From Agapetus fuscipes (Eukaryota; Arthropoda; Insecta; Trichoptera; Glossosomatidae): a DNA stretch of 64,000 nucleotides. Positions 10,310 through 20,614 of the stretch are shown in pieces. Below the pieces are notes generated by a model, which ran no database searches, was not told where the DNA came from, and saw only the letters and a program-made list of their open reading frames with translations. The position numbers were made by a program, and so were the translations under genes. The stretch covers positions 10,649,852 to 10,713,851 of the forward strand of contig OX637350.1 of the NCBI GenBank assembly GCA_951799405.1, in the 5' to 3' direction. Position 1 is the stretch's first letter. Each line of letters starts with the position of its first letter.

Positions 10310-10389
<80 letters not shown>
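10005..10389 (+). mobile_element. SINE-2, full length with 76-base poly-A tail
   Basis: The tRNA-like head (CCGGTCCGTAGTCCGTAGTG, then GGATTCGGATCCC as a degenerate B box) leads into CTTCGCTGGGTTGAAAAA, GACCGGTCACCAAAGGCCCA, GCAACTGGGTCTTGCTTGAG, GGCGCTTTGTAGCGACGACC and a GACTCTAGAG-type palindromic region. It ends in an uninterrupted A-run at 10314-10389. The long pure tail suggests recent retrotransposition. The 3' end is the poly-A subtype. Confidence 0.9.
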
Positions 10390-10392
<3 letters not shown>

Positions 10393-10516
10393 TAGTTCTG
10401 ATATATTTGTTGTTTCATTTTATACTTTTTACTTACTCTTGTATTTATAACACTATTTTTAGTATGTATTGTAAAAGGCACTAAGTGTCGTGAATTTATA
10501 AATAAATAAATAAATT
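10390..10516 (+). mobile_element. LINE 3' end fragment
   Basis: The block GTAAAAGGCACTAAGTGTCG followed by a TAAATAAATAAATAAA tail matches the 3' end of the 59.6-61.6 kb LINE, which has GGCACTAAGTGCC near 61530. It is a heavily 5'-truncated copy directly abutting the SINE-2 poly-A tail. Confidence 0.65.
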
Positions 10517-10599
10517 ACCTAATCAATAGATCACTTTTAAATGTGCGATCATTAACTATTAATATTATGCCTTAATAATTTGACTGAAAATCAATTGAG

Positions 10600-10900
10600 C
10601 CGGTCCGTAGTCTAGTGGTAGCGCTTTGCACTCGTAAATGGAAGGTCGTGGGTTCGAATCCCAGCGTAGCACAAAAAATACACTATTAGAGTTTTCCAAT
10701 ATACTCTTCGCTGGGTTAAAAAAAACATAAAACTTTACCAAACACCGGTCACCAATGGTCCATCCCGCCTTTCAGCAACTGAGTCTTGCTTGAGAATTGG
10801 CGCTTTCTATATAGCGACGACCCAACTTGCAGAGGTATGATTCACACAAAAACAGCGCTCACCAAATAAATCATTCGAATATTATTTATTATTATAACAT
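10600..10900 (+). mobile_element. SINE-2, hairpin-ended subtype
   Basis: It has the tRNA-like head CCGGTCCGTAGTCTAGTGG and a perfect B-box-like GGTTCGAATCC, then the shared body. The 3' end differs from 10005-10389: GTATGATTCACACAAAAACA, GCGCTCACCAAATAAATCAT, then an ATTATT run. Confidence 0.85.
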
Positions 10901-11049
10901 GTACGATACTCTTAATGTTGTTTTAATGTACAAATTACATTCTGTCAATTTGATGAACTACAACTTGAGTTTGTGTCGATCAAACATCAAATATTTCCGA
11001 TATCTCTGCACGTCGTTTACGTAGTTTAGCTTTGTAATATTGGCTTTGC

Positions 11050-12190
11050 TTGTATCATTGACTTATGTTATCTGTGGACTAGAAACTATTTTAACGAAAA
11101 TAAACACTATATCCGTTTCAACTTACTTAACCGCAAATTGTCATTAGTTAGAAAGAGATTAAAGATCTTCACAGTGGCATTTCGCTGTAAACAAAAAAAC
11201 AATAAAATCTTTATAGAAATAAAATAGAGTTTAAGCTTTTACTTTCACTTTCATGGCCGCTGTTTATAATTAACAAATCGTTTTTGTGTTCTTTCGGGTT
11301 TGACCATTTTCTATTTGCAGCTCCTACATCTGCCGACGTTTCGCTTTTACGAGCAGAAAGCATATTCAAGGCGAGTTATCAAAGCGCAGTAGCGGGCTTC
11401 GTTGTCTTCGCGGACGTGCGTTGGTTCTACCTGTTGGTGTTCTTTCCAGAAAGTTGGTAGTTTTAAAACTCACGCCTGCGCGAATATTGTGCGCACGCGT
11501 TATAAATCTTTTGATCGGTGAATTGAACAAGTTGTAAAGGAAAAAAATCGTTATTTAAGACATTATGCATGTGTAGTTATTGAGTGTCGAAACAGAAAAT
11601 GGAGAAAGCAACAAAACATAGAATTTCACAGGTGAAAATATGTCTCGTATGACTACACCACTGCTGTGTTTGACAGGACTGGGGAAACTTGTATCCCATA
11701 GTATTTTGGGGGTATGGGGTTTTGACGGTCTTTTAAGTCGGAATCACTACCCGGTATTCCCAAAATAATGTTCTATTAATAAGATTTCGAAATAAAACAT
11801 TTATGATATTGAGAACACTTGGATTTTTGTTTAATGAAGTTACACAGTTACATATTCGATTTCGAAATTGATAATTATGTAAGTAGAGAAGAATGAATTT
11901 ACAAATAATTGTTACAACGTAAAAATCTAGACCAGAAACAACGGCGGACGAACGACGCGACGGTCAGCGAGACGTGCTGTTAGCAAGGTAGTCAGGCACG
12001 GAAGAGATCGTCATCAAGTCTTCGTGGAAGGACATCCGAGATGGCGTTCTTGAGCCACGTCTCAAGTCAGGGCGTCATTTGGTGGCTGTGAACAGAACTA
12101 ATAAATGGCGGAATGATTTGAATTTTCCCGCCACAGGACATATCAATGGCGTAAGTATGTTTCTACTCCTTTATAATATAACTCAATGGC
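11050..12190 (+). repeat. Family-E repeat with ribozyme-like segment
   Basis: This is the inverted counterpart of 4640-5165 (ATCTGTGGACTAGAAAC near 11070, GTGCGCACGCGTTATAAATC near 11492, TTATAATATAACTCAATGG near 12172). Within it, 11220-11420 resembles the opposite strand of 14333-14590, with CTGCCGACGTTTCGCTTTTA and GAGCAGAAAGCAT shared. The minus strand at 11331-11385 reads GCTTTCTGCTCGTAAAAGC then GAAACGTC, a degenerate version of the stem-GAAA-palindrome layout. Confidence 0.5.
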
Positions 12191-13228
12191 TTATATTGAA
12201 GTATTCCGCTTTTCTGAAGATGCGAAGTGAGTTGGAAGCGTAAACAAAACTACCCGAGCGCAAACAGCAATAATATCTCCTCCCTGAATAAACAAAGGGA
12301 AAAATATCAAACTACCGGCAAAATTAACATGTAATGAACTGTACTACTTGTACCATGGAGTCGGCACAAAGTTACGGAATTGAAATTTCTCTCGGTGGAG
12401 TGACGTCACATGTCTAGATGCCTAGGGTCCTTAGCAACTATTATCTTTAATCTAAGTTGCAGTTCAGAGTAAATGTTATCTAACTATTTAAAACTTTTTA
12501 GAATTTGTGTATTTACACAGGGAAAATTAATTTATTTACCTCGGGGGTGATATATAATAAATGCTCTACTTGTGAAAATAAAACTCTGGGATTTTTAAAC
12601 ATTATTATACTTTCTTATCATACATTTTACATGAATCCGAATGTTTATGTCTTTGCACTTTGCAAAATCGATTATGAATTACTACGTTGCAATTTTATCT
12701 CAAACAGTACAAAAATACACAATTTGTACATCAATTTTATCTTACCAAAAACAACATTATTTATTTGTAAAAAAAAAAACAAGAAATTGTATTAAAGCTG
12801 GTCGTAAATTTCATTAAGTACATTGGAAAGGACATAATGTGGATCCCAGAATTGCCGACAAGGTTTCAAAATAAACTTTAACGTCCCCTCGGGGGGTGAT
12901 CACCTCCCCCCCAGTACACCTGCCCGCCCCGCACCCTCCCCCCACAGGAGGAATCAAAGACTACATGGCCGGAAGTAAATTGACCGAGTCGGAAGACCCT
13001 TTCGTTGCTTTGGCGACAACATTCGCAACGACTAGTGTCGGTGAATACGAAATGTATCTGATCCTCTTCCAGGAATGATTTTTACTACAATTTTGCTTTA
13101 CTTTGCTCATTATTTAGTTTTTATCTTTCTAATAATTCCTTGACTAGAATTTGGTATTCCGTTTTAGTTTTGATGTCCACATATATTATTATTTGTTTAT
13201 TTTAAAAATGTAAGTTTTTTTGTACGTT
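12191..13228. other. Mostly unassigned; GC-rich block and orphan ORF
   Basis: A RepA scrap (ATCTTTAATCTAAGTTGCAG) lies near 12441-12462. A C/G-rich block at 12880-12960 ends in CTCCCCCCACAG, which looks like a splice acceptor. The frame after it (to TGA at 13076-13078) has balanced, coding-like composition including KDYMAGSKLTESEDPFVAL. I do not recognise the product. Confidence 0.3.
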
Positions 13229-13480
13229 CTTTGAATTATAGGTTGTTATGAGCCTGTTTACTTATACTATAAAAAATGGTTCACTTTGCGAATGTCACCT
13301 TTGTTTCAGGGAAGGTCGCCAAAAGGTGCAGGGTTTATGTTCATTTGAGGTTTGGATTCTAATTTGTAAGTAGACATGCAGCATTTGGAAGCACGAACTT
13401 ACACGTGTCTATTTTTGGGCATTCATTTATATAAATTTTAAATGTTGATATATCTTTGCAACTTAGATTATAGATTATAC
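13229..13480 (+). repeat. RepA copy, near complete
   Basis: It begins GAATTATAGGTTGTTATGAG, carries a TTTGTTTCAGGGAAGG centre and ends CAACTTAGATTATAGATTAT. It abuts a SINE-1 copy. Confidence 0.8.
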
Positions 13481-13482
13481 TG

Positions 13483-13700
13483 CGCAGTTGATAGCTGAGC
13501 TGGTAGAATGCTTGCGTCGTTCCCCACCAAGGGTGTCAGAAATGATTTTCCCGTTTCCGTGTTCACTTCAAGCCCGAAATCCAAATACCTTGAAGGCTTA
13601 CTCAGCGCTCACAAGAAATGTGAATCTGTTTCATCTTGAACTGGATAACACCCAGTTCAAATGATGAAGTTGGCATAAGATTTTAGACCTTACCTCCGAA
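13483..13700 (+). mobile_element. SINE-1, degenerate
   Basis: The A-box region GATAGCTGAGCTGGTAGAAT is intact, but the part that should hold the B box is deleted: TGCTTGCGTCGTTCCCCACC runs straight into GGGTGTCAGAAATGA. The body continues through ATACCTTGAAGGCTTACTCA and a diverged 3' half. Confidence 0.7.
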
Positions 13701-14332
13701 AATAAATAGGGTCCGTGCCATTTCGATTCCTTCAACGCGGCAAGTAATTTTTATTGCATCTGGTTTGTCAGACGTCCGTAATTTCAATTTCAATTTAAAT
13801 TCAATAAGAATCATGTTTTTCACTGTATTCGTTCAAATATACATCCGTTACAAATGTATCCGTTACTTCAATACTTATTCATCCCCATTCATTTTGCTCT
13901 GAAGTTCTACAGCATTTGTACCTACCACATATCATGAAGTAATTTGGTACAAAAGTGAAACAACCTTCCGCCGAAATAAAAAGGAGATAATACGTGTAAC
14001 ATGCACGAGTACAACACAGATATTACTACACGTTCAAACTCAGCCACAGCGTTTACCAAAAGATGCATAAAAACTGAAATAACTCATCTAGTGAGTGTCA
14101 TAGTTTTCAACCATACGCTTTGGTTACGTTTAAACGGTTTCTTTATACTTGGAGTAGTACTGATGTCGGCCACATAATGGTATCCGTAACTTTCTTTACG
14201 AAATCAATTATTATATCGGAAATACGGATAAAGGTCAAGGGGAAAATTGGGCTTTTTCGTATGAAGAAAGACATTGAACAAATTGTTTTTGTGCTTTTTT
14301 ATGTTAGACCATGGTCTGTCTATTGCGGATTT
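13701..14332. other. Unassigned; family-D repeat near 14025-14130
   Basis: The block CTCAGCCACAGCGTTTACCA and its continuation match the family-D repeats at 7495 and 62560. No gene is recognised. Confidence 0.35.
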
Positions 14333-14590
14333 TTATTATCTGCCGACGTTCCGCTTTAACGAGCAGAAAGCATTCTCAAAGCGAGTTATCAAAGTGACGT
14401 GGTGGTTTTCGTTGTCTTCGCGTACGAGATTGCTTTCTGCTCGTGAAAACGAAATGTTAATAGATAAAAAAACTTAAAATAGACTTTGGTCTAGCGTGAA
14501 AAGCAACAAAAACAATATGTTAAATATCTCCGGCCATGAAAGTGGAAGTGAAATTTTCAAACTTTATTTCAACAAAAACATTGTTAGATT
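14333..14590. repeat. Inverted-repeat element with degenerate ribozyme-like arms
   Basis: The segment CTGCCGACGTTCCGCTTTAA (14340) and its opposite-strand partner GCTTTCTGCTCGTGAAAACG (14431) form imperfect arms around about 60 bp. The right flank CTCCGGCCATGAAAGTGGAA matches the reverse strand of 11245-11265. The minus strand at 14341-14385 has stem GCTTT/AAAGC, then GGAACGTC. No ORF is supported. Confidence 0.45.
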
Positions 14591-14619
14591 ATGAAGATAA
14601 TGAATATAACTCTGGCATT

Positions 14620-14822
14620 TTAATCTAATCTAATCTAATCTAATCTAAGCTGCAAGGATATATACCATTTAAAATTTATATCAAATGCATTTCCACAAGC
14701 AGACATGTATAATTTCGCGCTAACACATGCCGCATGTGGACCTACATTATAAGAACCCATCTCAAATTAACATAAGCCCTGCAACTCTTGCCGTCCTTCC
14801 CTGAGACAGGGGTGACATTGCT
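14620..14822 (-). repeat. RepA copy, truncated at its outer end
   Basis: It begins with four CTAAT units and AAGCTGCAAGGATAT, keeps CCCTGAGACAGGG, and stops after GGGTGACATTG instead of reaching the CATACCAACC end. Confidence 0.75.
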
Positions 14823-15223
14823 TTGATTTCTTTTTTAACGAAGACAATCAGGTAAATGTCAAGAGCATTGAATTCGGTGATATAATTAATTGTTTAAGTG
14901 TCATTGTGAACAAAGATTTCAAAGACATAAATTATAATTTGAAATGAAAGGGTTTCTTTTAAAGGAGATAATAATTTAATAAGAAATCGAATTCATCATC
15001 ATCATTATCACTGAAACGATAACCTGGGTAGATCTTGGCTTCCTTGATTAACCGCCGCCACCACAGCCTATTTATTTTATGATGATCTATCGCATAGATC
15101 AATACAAGAAAAATAAATTAATTATCACTCACAATTTACGGGAAAGAACTCACATATTATGTCATCTATATATATTTTATATTGATCGATGAAATAACGT
15201 AATAAATCATTACTACTAATTCA
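14823..15223. other. Unassigned AT-rich stretch
   Basis: Contains a short (ATC)n-like run near 14992-15010. No gene or repeat family is recognised. Confidence 0.35.
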
Positions 15224-15224
15224 G

Positions 15225-15395
15225 AGAACGTCGGCTAAAGTCGCAGGGTGTATGTTCATTTAAGGTTTGGATTTTAATTAATAAGTACACACGCAGCATT
15301 TGTAAGCGCAAACTGACACGTGTCTGTTTGTGGGCATGGATTTAATAAGAATTTAAATGTTAATACTTTATCTTTGCAACTTAGATTAAAGATTG
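15225..15395 (+). repeat. RepA, 3' two-thirds
   Basis: It starts abruptly at GAACGTCGGCTAAAGTCGCA and runs to CAACTTAGATTAAAGATT. Confidence 0.7.
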
Positions 15396-16202
15396 AAGAG
15401 CATGGTCTATTTACAGCTTTTCGTTTCGTTTCCACTGTGGGAAAAACTAAAGCAATTATAACTGAAGATGACAGTCAGCTATCGAAAACGTTATTGCAAT
15501 GTACTCATATAAAATGGTTAAAACAACGTATAATTTTGTTTGTTTTTCTGAAAATAGTTGTGTATTTTTTTAAATATATTAATTAATTATTTTCGAAAAA
15601 ATAAACGTGTATTTTAAGCAATCTCTATTTTCTATGTTGGTCGTGGATATAACGTCATTAATTATTACCATTGTCATTACTGCAGCATCCTCAATTGTTT
15701 TAAACTATTGCATATAATATATATTGTACGTTTACTTTTAATAAAGTTTTCCTTGAAATAAAGAAAATAATCAAATTTTTACTGCCTCTCCTCGAAATAT
15801 CTTTTTTTATCTGTTTAAGGCCTCTAAAAACTACCCCGTTATCTTAAGGGGGTTCATTGTTTAACAGCTGAGCTGAAATGACAGCGCGCTCCTTCAGGGA
15901 AAATGTCTCAGAACGACTTACGAGATTTAAACTTTTGCACTCGTCCGACAAAGCCTCCACTTCGCAAGTGCCGTATTTTTCAAAGCTCACAAAAATAACC
16001 ACAAACTCCGGCACTTGAATTTTTTTAGCACAAAAATGTTACCTCATTATGCCTAAACGCTTACTCGCCGTAACTTACTTAAAAAGTTGTATCCTTATTA
16101 TAAAAGTTATAAAAAATAAACATAAAATATGAAGTATCAACTTTCTTCAAGTACCAACCATTCATAACAAATGAAGTATTTTTTTTTTATTATTAAAAAG
16201 AC
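15396..16202. other. Unassigned
   Basis: No gene is supported. A GC-richer patch at 15860-15960 has no recognisable coding signature. Confidence 0.35.
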
Positions 16203-16205
16203 TAA

Positions 16206-16333
16206 GGCCCAGTATTTTCAAAGTTAGCATAGCGACTTTATTCTGAGAGAAAAGGATGCACTTATGTCAATCGTGTGGGTAGTTTTTTTTGTCAGTTTAA
16301 AGTCACATAAGCTAACGTTGAAAATACCGGGCC
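16206..16333. mobile_element. PIF/Harbinger-like MITE (128 bp)
   Basis: Terminal inverted repeats of about 37 bp with a few mismatches begin GGCCCAGTATTTTCAAAGTT on the left and GGCCCGGTATTTTCAACGTT on the reversed right. The flanking TAA triplets at 16203-16205 and 16334-16336 fit a TWA-type target duplication. There is no ORF, so it is non-autonomous. A lone matching end (TTCAAAATACCGGGACTAAG) lies near 19516-19535. Confidence 0.75.
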
Positions 16334-16545
16334 TAACAGGGTTATTCACAACTAATTTGATTCATAGCTGATCCATTGATAATCGTTTTTTCGTAAAGAA
16401 AATTAAAGTTAGTTGGCGGTTGAGCCATGGATTTTCTGTGTGAATAACACCATAAGATATATCTACTTAAATTAAACTAAAGCTATTTTTCTTACAACAT
16501 TATCATCAACAATAACAACAATATTATTTGAACAAATCAACATTA

Positions 16546-16729
16546 TCATAATTTGATGAGGCATTCACTTTGTAACCTTTCATTTTTTTTAAATTAAAAA
16601 TAAAAATACAAATTGTAATATTTTGTACCTGACGATGGAAATTGTTTCCGAAACCGGTCATACATTATTGAATTTTACTCGCCCCGTAACCTAATACAAT
16701 TTGTTTTTTATTTTTAATTTTAATTTTTT
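16546..16729 (+). mobile_element. 184 bp hairpin element with hammerhead-like core
   Basis: The element is flanked by the 12 bp direct repeat AAATCAACATTA (16534-16545 and 16730-16741). It has a left tail with GAGGCATTCACTTTGTAACC, then an A/T-rich left arm (about 16591-16617), a 77 bp loop carrying the ribozyme-like motif, and a complementary right arm (about 16695-16720, one indel). The same tail and design occur at 43686-43879. A one-sided tail, inverted arms and variable-length target duplications recall Penelope-like retroelements. That class is an inference. Confidence 0.65.
16624..16664 (+). ncRNA. Hammerhead-ribozyme-like motif 2
   Basis: Core CTGACGA (16629-16635), extra T (16636), perfect 5 bp stem II GGAAA/TTTCC with loop TTG, GAAA (16650-16653), then CCGG, T, and C (16659) as the putative cleavage base. 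TGTA (16624-16627) pairs with TACA (16661-16664) as stem I, with one C-A mismatch next to the core. The position that differs from motif 1 (CUGACGA against CUGAUGA) is N7, which is free in known hammerheads. Confidence 0.6.
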
Positions 16730-17043
16730 AAATCAACATTAGTTTAAAAATATGTTACGCTACTAATCTATACATGTAGTGTAACTTTTTTGTGTTCAAT
16801 TAAGGTTGTGACAGAAATCATGAATGGTAGGGATTCCGTTTTTTCGTGTTCTTGTATTCAATAAATGAAATCTTTGAGCTCAAAAAATTCTCTTGTTAAT
16901 TTCAATGATATAAAAATGATATAGAACAGAAACACATCCATATTATGTTAAACTTTTACCACGGTTCAAAAGATTCCTCAATATTTCAAATTCTTTAAGA
17001 GTATTGCTATTAAGGTTTTTCTATTTCATTTTTTTATTTTTTC

Positions 17044-17312
17044 GACTAATCGGTTGGCATGAGACTGACCCCTCATGCTGTAAAAACATGGTTTACTTTT
17101 GCCAATGCCACCCCGGTTTCAGGAGTGCTTCAAGAGCTTGAGAGTTTCAAGGCAGCAGGGGTTGCAAAGTTTATGTTCATGTGAGGTCTGGTTTACTTTG
17201 TAAGTACACATGCAGCATGTGTAAACATGTGCCTGCTTGTGGGCATGCATTTAATATGAGCCTTAAATGCCAACATATCTACGAGTATGCAACTTGGTTT
17301 ATATATTATAGA
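17044..17312 (+). repeat. RepA copy, diverged
   Basis: It begins ACTAATCGGTTGGCATGAGA and ends CAACTTGGTTTATATATTAT, with an extra segment (CTTCAAGAGCTTGAGAG) inserted in the centre. Confidence 0.75.
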
Positions 17313-17759
17313 CATTGTGTACGACCTTATTTGTATGAGAGTTCTAAGATGCTTTAGTTATTTACTCCCCCTACTTTCTGTTTACGATGCATCGGTTATT
17401 ATATTTTTCTTTAAGGCATAATCAATTTCCGGGCTTGTCTAGTTAGTACTTACGTCACGTCCAATATCCAATATCGTATTGAATATTTTTCTTATTAAAG
17501 TAAGTCGACTTAAGCAAATCCTACATACATGCTATCCAAGATTAAGTAGAAGCTATCGACTGCACTTAACGCAAGTAAAACCGTTGCATTTACCGAAAAA
17601 ATATGGCAATTAAAACAGCGCCTGAAGTGAGAGATTAAGTTTCCATACATATTTGGGAATCTGGGGACCGATTCACATTTTTTGTGAAGGATAACTTTAC
17701 CTTGATTGACATAAACACCAATAAGGGGAATCATTTCTAAGGTAACTAAATCGTTTTCG

Positions 17760-17933
17760 AGGATCAAAGTGAGTGTTCTACTGTATGCAGATGATGCAGT
17801 TCTTGTATCTGATTCAGCAGTAGAATTGCAAACAGTGCTCTCTATATTGAACGAAGCTTTGAAAGGTGATCGTTTGAAGTTGAATGCAAGTAAGACGAAA
17901 GTTTTGATTTTTAAAAGAGATGATACACAATAG
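17760..17933 (+). pseudogene. Reverse transcriptase fragment with YADD box
   Basis: A 57-codon frame reads VSVLLYADDAVLVSDSAVEL, then a leucine-rich helix and LKLNASKTKVLIF, ending at TAG. YADD is the catalytic box holding two of the three metal-binding aspartates of a reverse transcriptase (motif C), and the NASKTKVLIF segment is typical of what follows it in RTE/CR1-type LINEs. Sequence on both sides does not continue the domain, so it is a small remnant. The minus-strand frame over the same region is a shadow. Confidence 0.75.
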
Positions 17934-17949
17934 TCTATCATACAGTCTA

Positions 17950-18195
17950 ACTTCTTGCCGCGTTTCATGTGGTGAATAGAACCCTTATTTTTACAGCTCA
18001 GCGAGCCGGCCTTACGCGAACTGCTTCAGCTGACACTCATTTCTTGTGAAGGCTGAGTATACCTTGCCGGCATTTTATTTTGGGTTTGAAATAAACACCG
18101 AAACGGGAAATCATTTCTGAAACCCTCGATGGGAGTTGAACTCAAGCTCTCGGCATAGAATGCAAGCACTCTACCAATTGAGCTATAAATCGCAA
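17950..18195 (-). mobile_element. SINE-1, near full length
   Basis: On the minus strand the head (GCGATTTATAGCTCAATTGG, TAGAGTGCTTGCATTC) leads through TGATTTCCCGTTTCGGTG to the 3' part ending near CTTGCCGCG at the left. The B box is degenerate (GAGTTCAACTCCC). Confidence 0.8.
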
Positions 18196-18876
18196 TATTT
18201 GTAAATCAATTTGTAGAAATCTAATTGCGTTTTAAAAACAACAGTTTTACGCTTAATAATTTTGTAGGAAATCAATGACATCGTAAAATTATTGTACAAC
18301 ATATTTTATCTATAAATCAATAAGTAGAACACATACAAAACTTATAGAGGGAAGGAAATATCACAGCTTATACGAGTGGTACCTACAATCAAGAGGGAAA
18401 AAATATTTTCGCCAAGTAATATTTCTGACCTCTCAGATATTTCCAGCCGGGATGAAAAGGCTCGTCTTTTATACATTTTACGAATGACGGTCCGCCATAA
18501 AAAGTCATAAAAGTGACATCGGCGAAAACATGGCGCGGCTCCCGTTATCCTATCATTTGCGGGCCGATGAGTAAAAACCCCTGAGTACCTACCCCAAGTA
18601 TAAAATATTCAAAGACAGCTTTTCACCAAAGACATATGAAAACTAAAACACTCGCGACAGTCTCTTTTTTCGTGTCTGTGTTATTTAGGGAAACGCTTCA
18701 GTTGAGTTTAAATGGAAAGCTTTATATCTGAGGTAAAGGAGGCAGTTGTCGACAGATTGAATAAAAATGTCCTCGCACAATAATATTTTTATGTTTGCGT
18801 GACGAATATGTGACAATTTAATGTTTTCCTTTGTATTTTCACTTGAATTGAAAAGAAAGAAAAATACGGAAAAAAT
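18196..18876. other. Unassigned
   Basis: No gene is supported. GC-richer patches around 18500-18600 show no domain or repeat that I recognise. Confidence 0.35.
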
Positions 18877-19145
18877 ACTCGGTAAGTGAAAAATACTCTG
18901 CGAGTGAAAAATGATCGGAGTGAAAAAAAATACTAAGAAAACAATTGCTCACTTCGTAAGTTAAAAACAACTTATAAACAGTGACTGTAAAACTAACTCG
19001 GTAAGTAAAAAATACTCTGTACCTAAGTGAAAATTACTCTGAGTGAAAAATATACTGATAAAATAATTACTCATTTCATTTCGTATTAAAACAAAAACTA
19101 AGTAGTGACAGCAAAACTTACTCAGTAAGTGAAAGATACTCGTTA
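18877..19145. repeat. Degenerate tandem repeat, about 120 bp unit
   Basis: The phrase ACTCGGTAAGTGAAAAATAC recurs in altered form at 18877, 18996 and 19120, giving spacings of 119 and 124 bp. Inside each unit shorter GAGTGAAAAAT-type sub-repeats occur. About 2.2 units are present. Confidence 0.6.
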
Positions 19146-19344
19146 TCATACGCGCTACAAGTCGTGAAAATACTTGGTGAGTTAAAGAAATAATCTCAAC
19201 TCGTCCCAACTCATTGCCTTGGTAGGCAAAGGCCTTAATCGATATCTTCGTCTTTTAAGGGTGTCACTTTCATATCTATTTATACGCAGAATCCTGTTTA
19301 TTTAAGTTATCCAGGAGAGTCTTCCTTGTTTCAAAAAATAATTA

Positions 19345-19512
19345 AAAATTTGTAAGTACACATGCAACATTTGTCAGCGCGAAATTACACGTGGCGTTTT
19401 ATGTGCATGCATTTTAATGCATGCACATAAAACGCATTTATATTAACTTCATATTTATATTAACTTCAAATATTTCAAGTGTTTATACATCTTTGCAACT
19501 TAGATCATAGAC
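19345..19512 (+). repeat. RepA 3' part with an internal palindrome
   Basis: It starts near AATTTGTAAGTACACATGC and ends CAACTTAGATCATAGAC. In the middle the normal GTGGGCATGCATTTAATATG region is replaced by the 42 bp perfect palindrome at 19394-19435. Confidence 0.7.
19394..19435. repeat. Perfect 20 bp inverted repeat with TT loop
   Basis: The arm GCGTTTTATGTGCATGCATT is followed by TT and its exact reverse complement. This would extrude as a cruciform. It probably arose by a palindromic duplication of RepA sequence. Confidence 0.9.
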
Positions 19513-19876
19513 AGTTCAAAATACCGGGACTAAGTGAAAAAATATTCTGGATTGAATGTACCGACACGTGTCTTTTCTGTTTGTTTTGGTTTATGTTACA
19601 TTTTCTTTGTTCAGTGTGTAAATAAATACATAAGTTTACCTGGAAGTAGGATACGTTTATTCAGTGGATAAAGTTGTGCTGCAAAGTTCTCTTACGAGGA
19701 ATTCTATCGCCACAACATTATATGTTTTCAGTTTAGTGAAAAAGTATCGTCTCACGTTTAGACTTTACTAAAATTTACATGAATTGTGATCCGTCACCTG
19801 AATTCCGTGCATTTTTTTAGAATGTATTTTTATTAACTTAACATTTTAAAATGCCATTACTTTTGTAAAACGACAT

Positions 19877-19946
19877 ACCTTATCTATAATTTATATGTTG
19901 CAAAGATATATTAACATTGAAAATACATATTAAATGCATGCCCTTC
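19877..19946 (-). repeat. RepA end fragment
   Basis: The sequence from TATAATTTATATGTTGCAAA to AAATGCATGCCC matches the reversed terminal 70 bp of RepA. Confidence 0.6.
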
Positions 19947-19949
19947 AAC

Positions 19950-20112
19950 TGTCCAGCTCAACGGATCTAATACTCGTAGCTGAAGTCATTTTCGCTACAG
20001 ACGACTTCAGGCCTTTATATAGTAAAACATAAGGACGGTTCTCGAAACAAACATACACTCACGCACGAAAAAAAAACACACAGACACACAATCACACATT
20101 CGTAACAATAAT
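19950..20112 (-). mobile_element. LTR fragment, family of 45058-45403
   Basis: On the minus strand it begins TTGTTACGAATGTGTGATTG and continues through a GTGTGTCTGTGTG region to CGAGAACCGTCCTTATG and a TATA-like TACTATATAAAGG. These match the upstream (U3-like) half of the solo LTR family. The downstream half is missing. Confidence 0.6.
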
Positions 20113-20614
20113 TTAATTTAACTACGTCTTATTCCACTGTTTTCGAGCGTATGTAACTCTTTCCATACAGAGAGAAAAAGATAACTCCAGAGTGTATCTA
20201 TTTTCCCTGCCATTCTCTCAGTTGAGGATTGCAAGGCACAGTCCTCAGGGCTGTCCTTTGCCCACAAATGGCATTTCCTTGTCTTTGTGGATGTGGAGAG
20301 TCTTCAGCAACGAAGAGCGAGCAACTGGCAGAGGCATTTGCATTCCTCGAGCCTCATTTGCAATTCCTTTGATATTGAAACAACGCTTAATGAAAATTAT
20401 TCGAAGAGATTTTAACAATGCTCAAAGAGGTAAATGAAAGTTCGTTTATTCAAATGAAGCTTTGTTGTATTTTAATATTTCTAATTCGTACCAATAAATG
20501 ATTTTATTCGGGATGATAAAATAAGTTTTGTTTAAACAATAAATAAGAACAATTAAAAGTCGGTACAATTTCGAACATCACTAAAGAGAAACATTTGTTG
20601 TAACGTTGATGTTG
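20113..20614. other. Unassigned
   Basis: The open frame at 20192-20437 shows no recognised domain. No repeat is assigned. Confidence 0.35.

Noticed and set aside
10204..10481. Poly-lysine and poly-phenylalanine frames
   Set aside because: Products of the SINE poly-A tail, not genes.
17510..17968. 152-codon minus-strand frame as a gene
   Set aside because: It is antisense to the reverse transcriptase fragment with YADD at 17760-17933 and has no motif.
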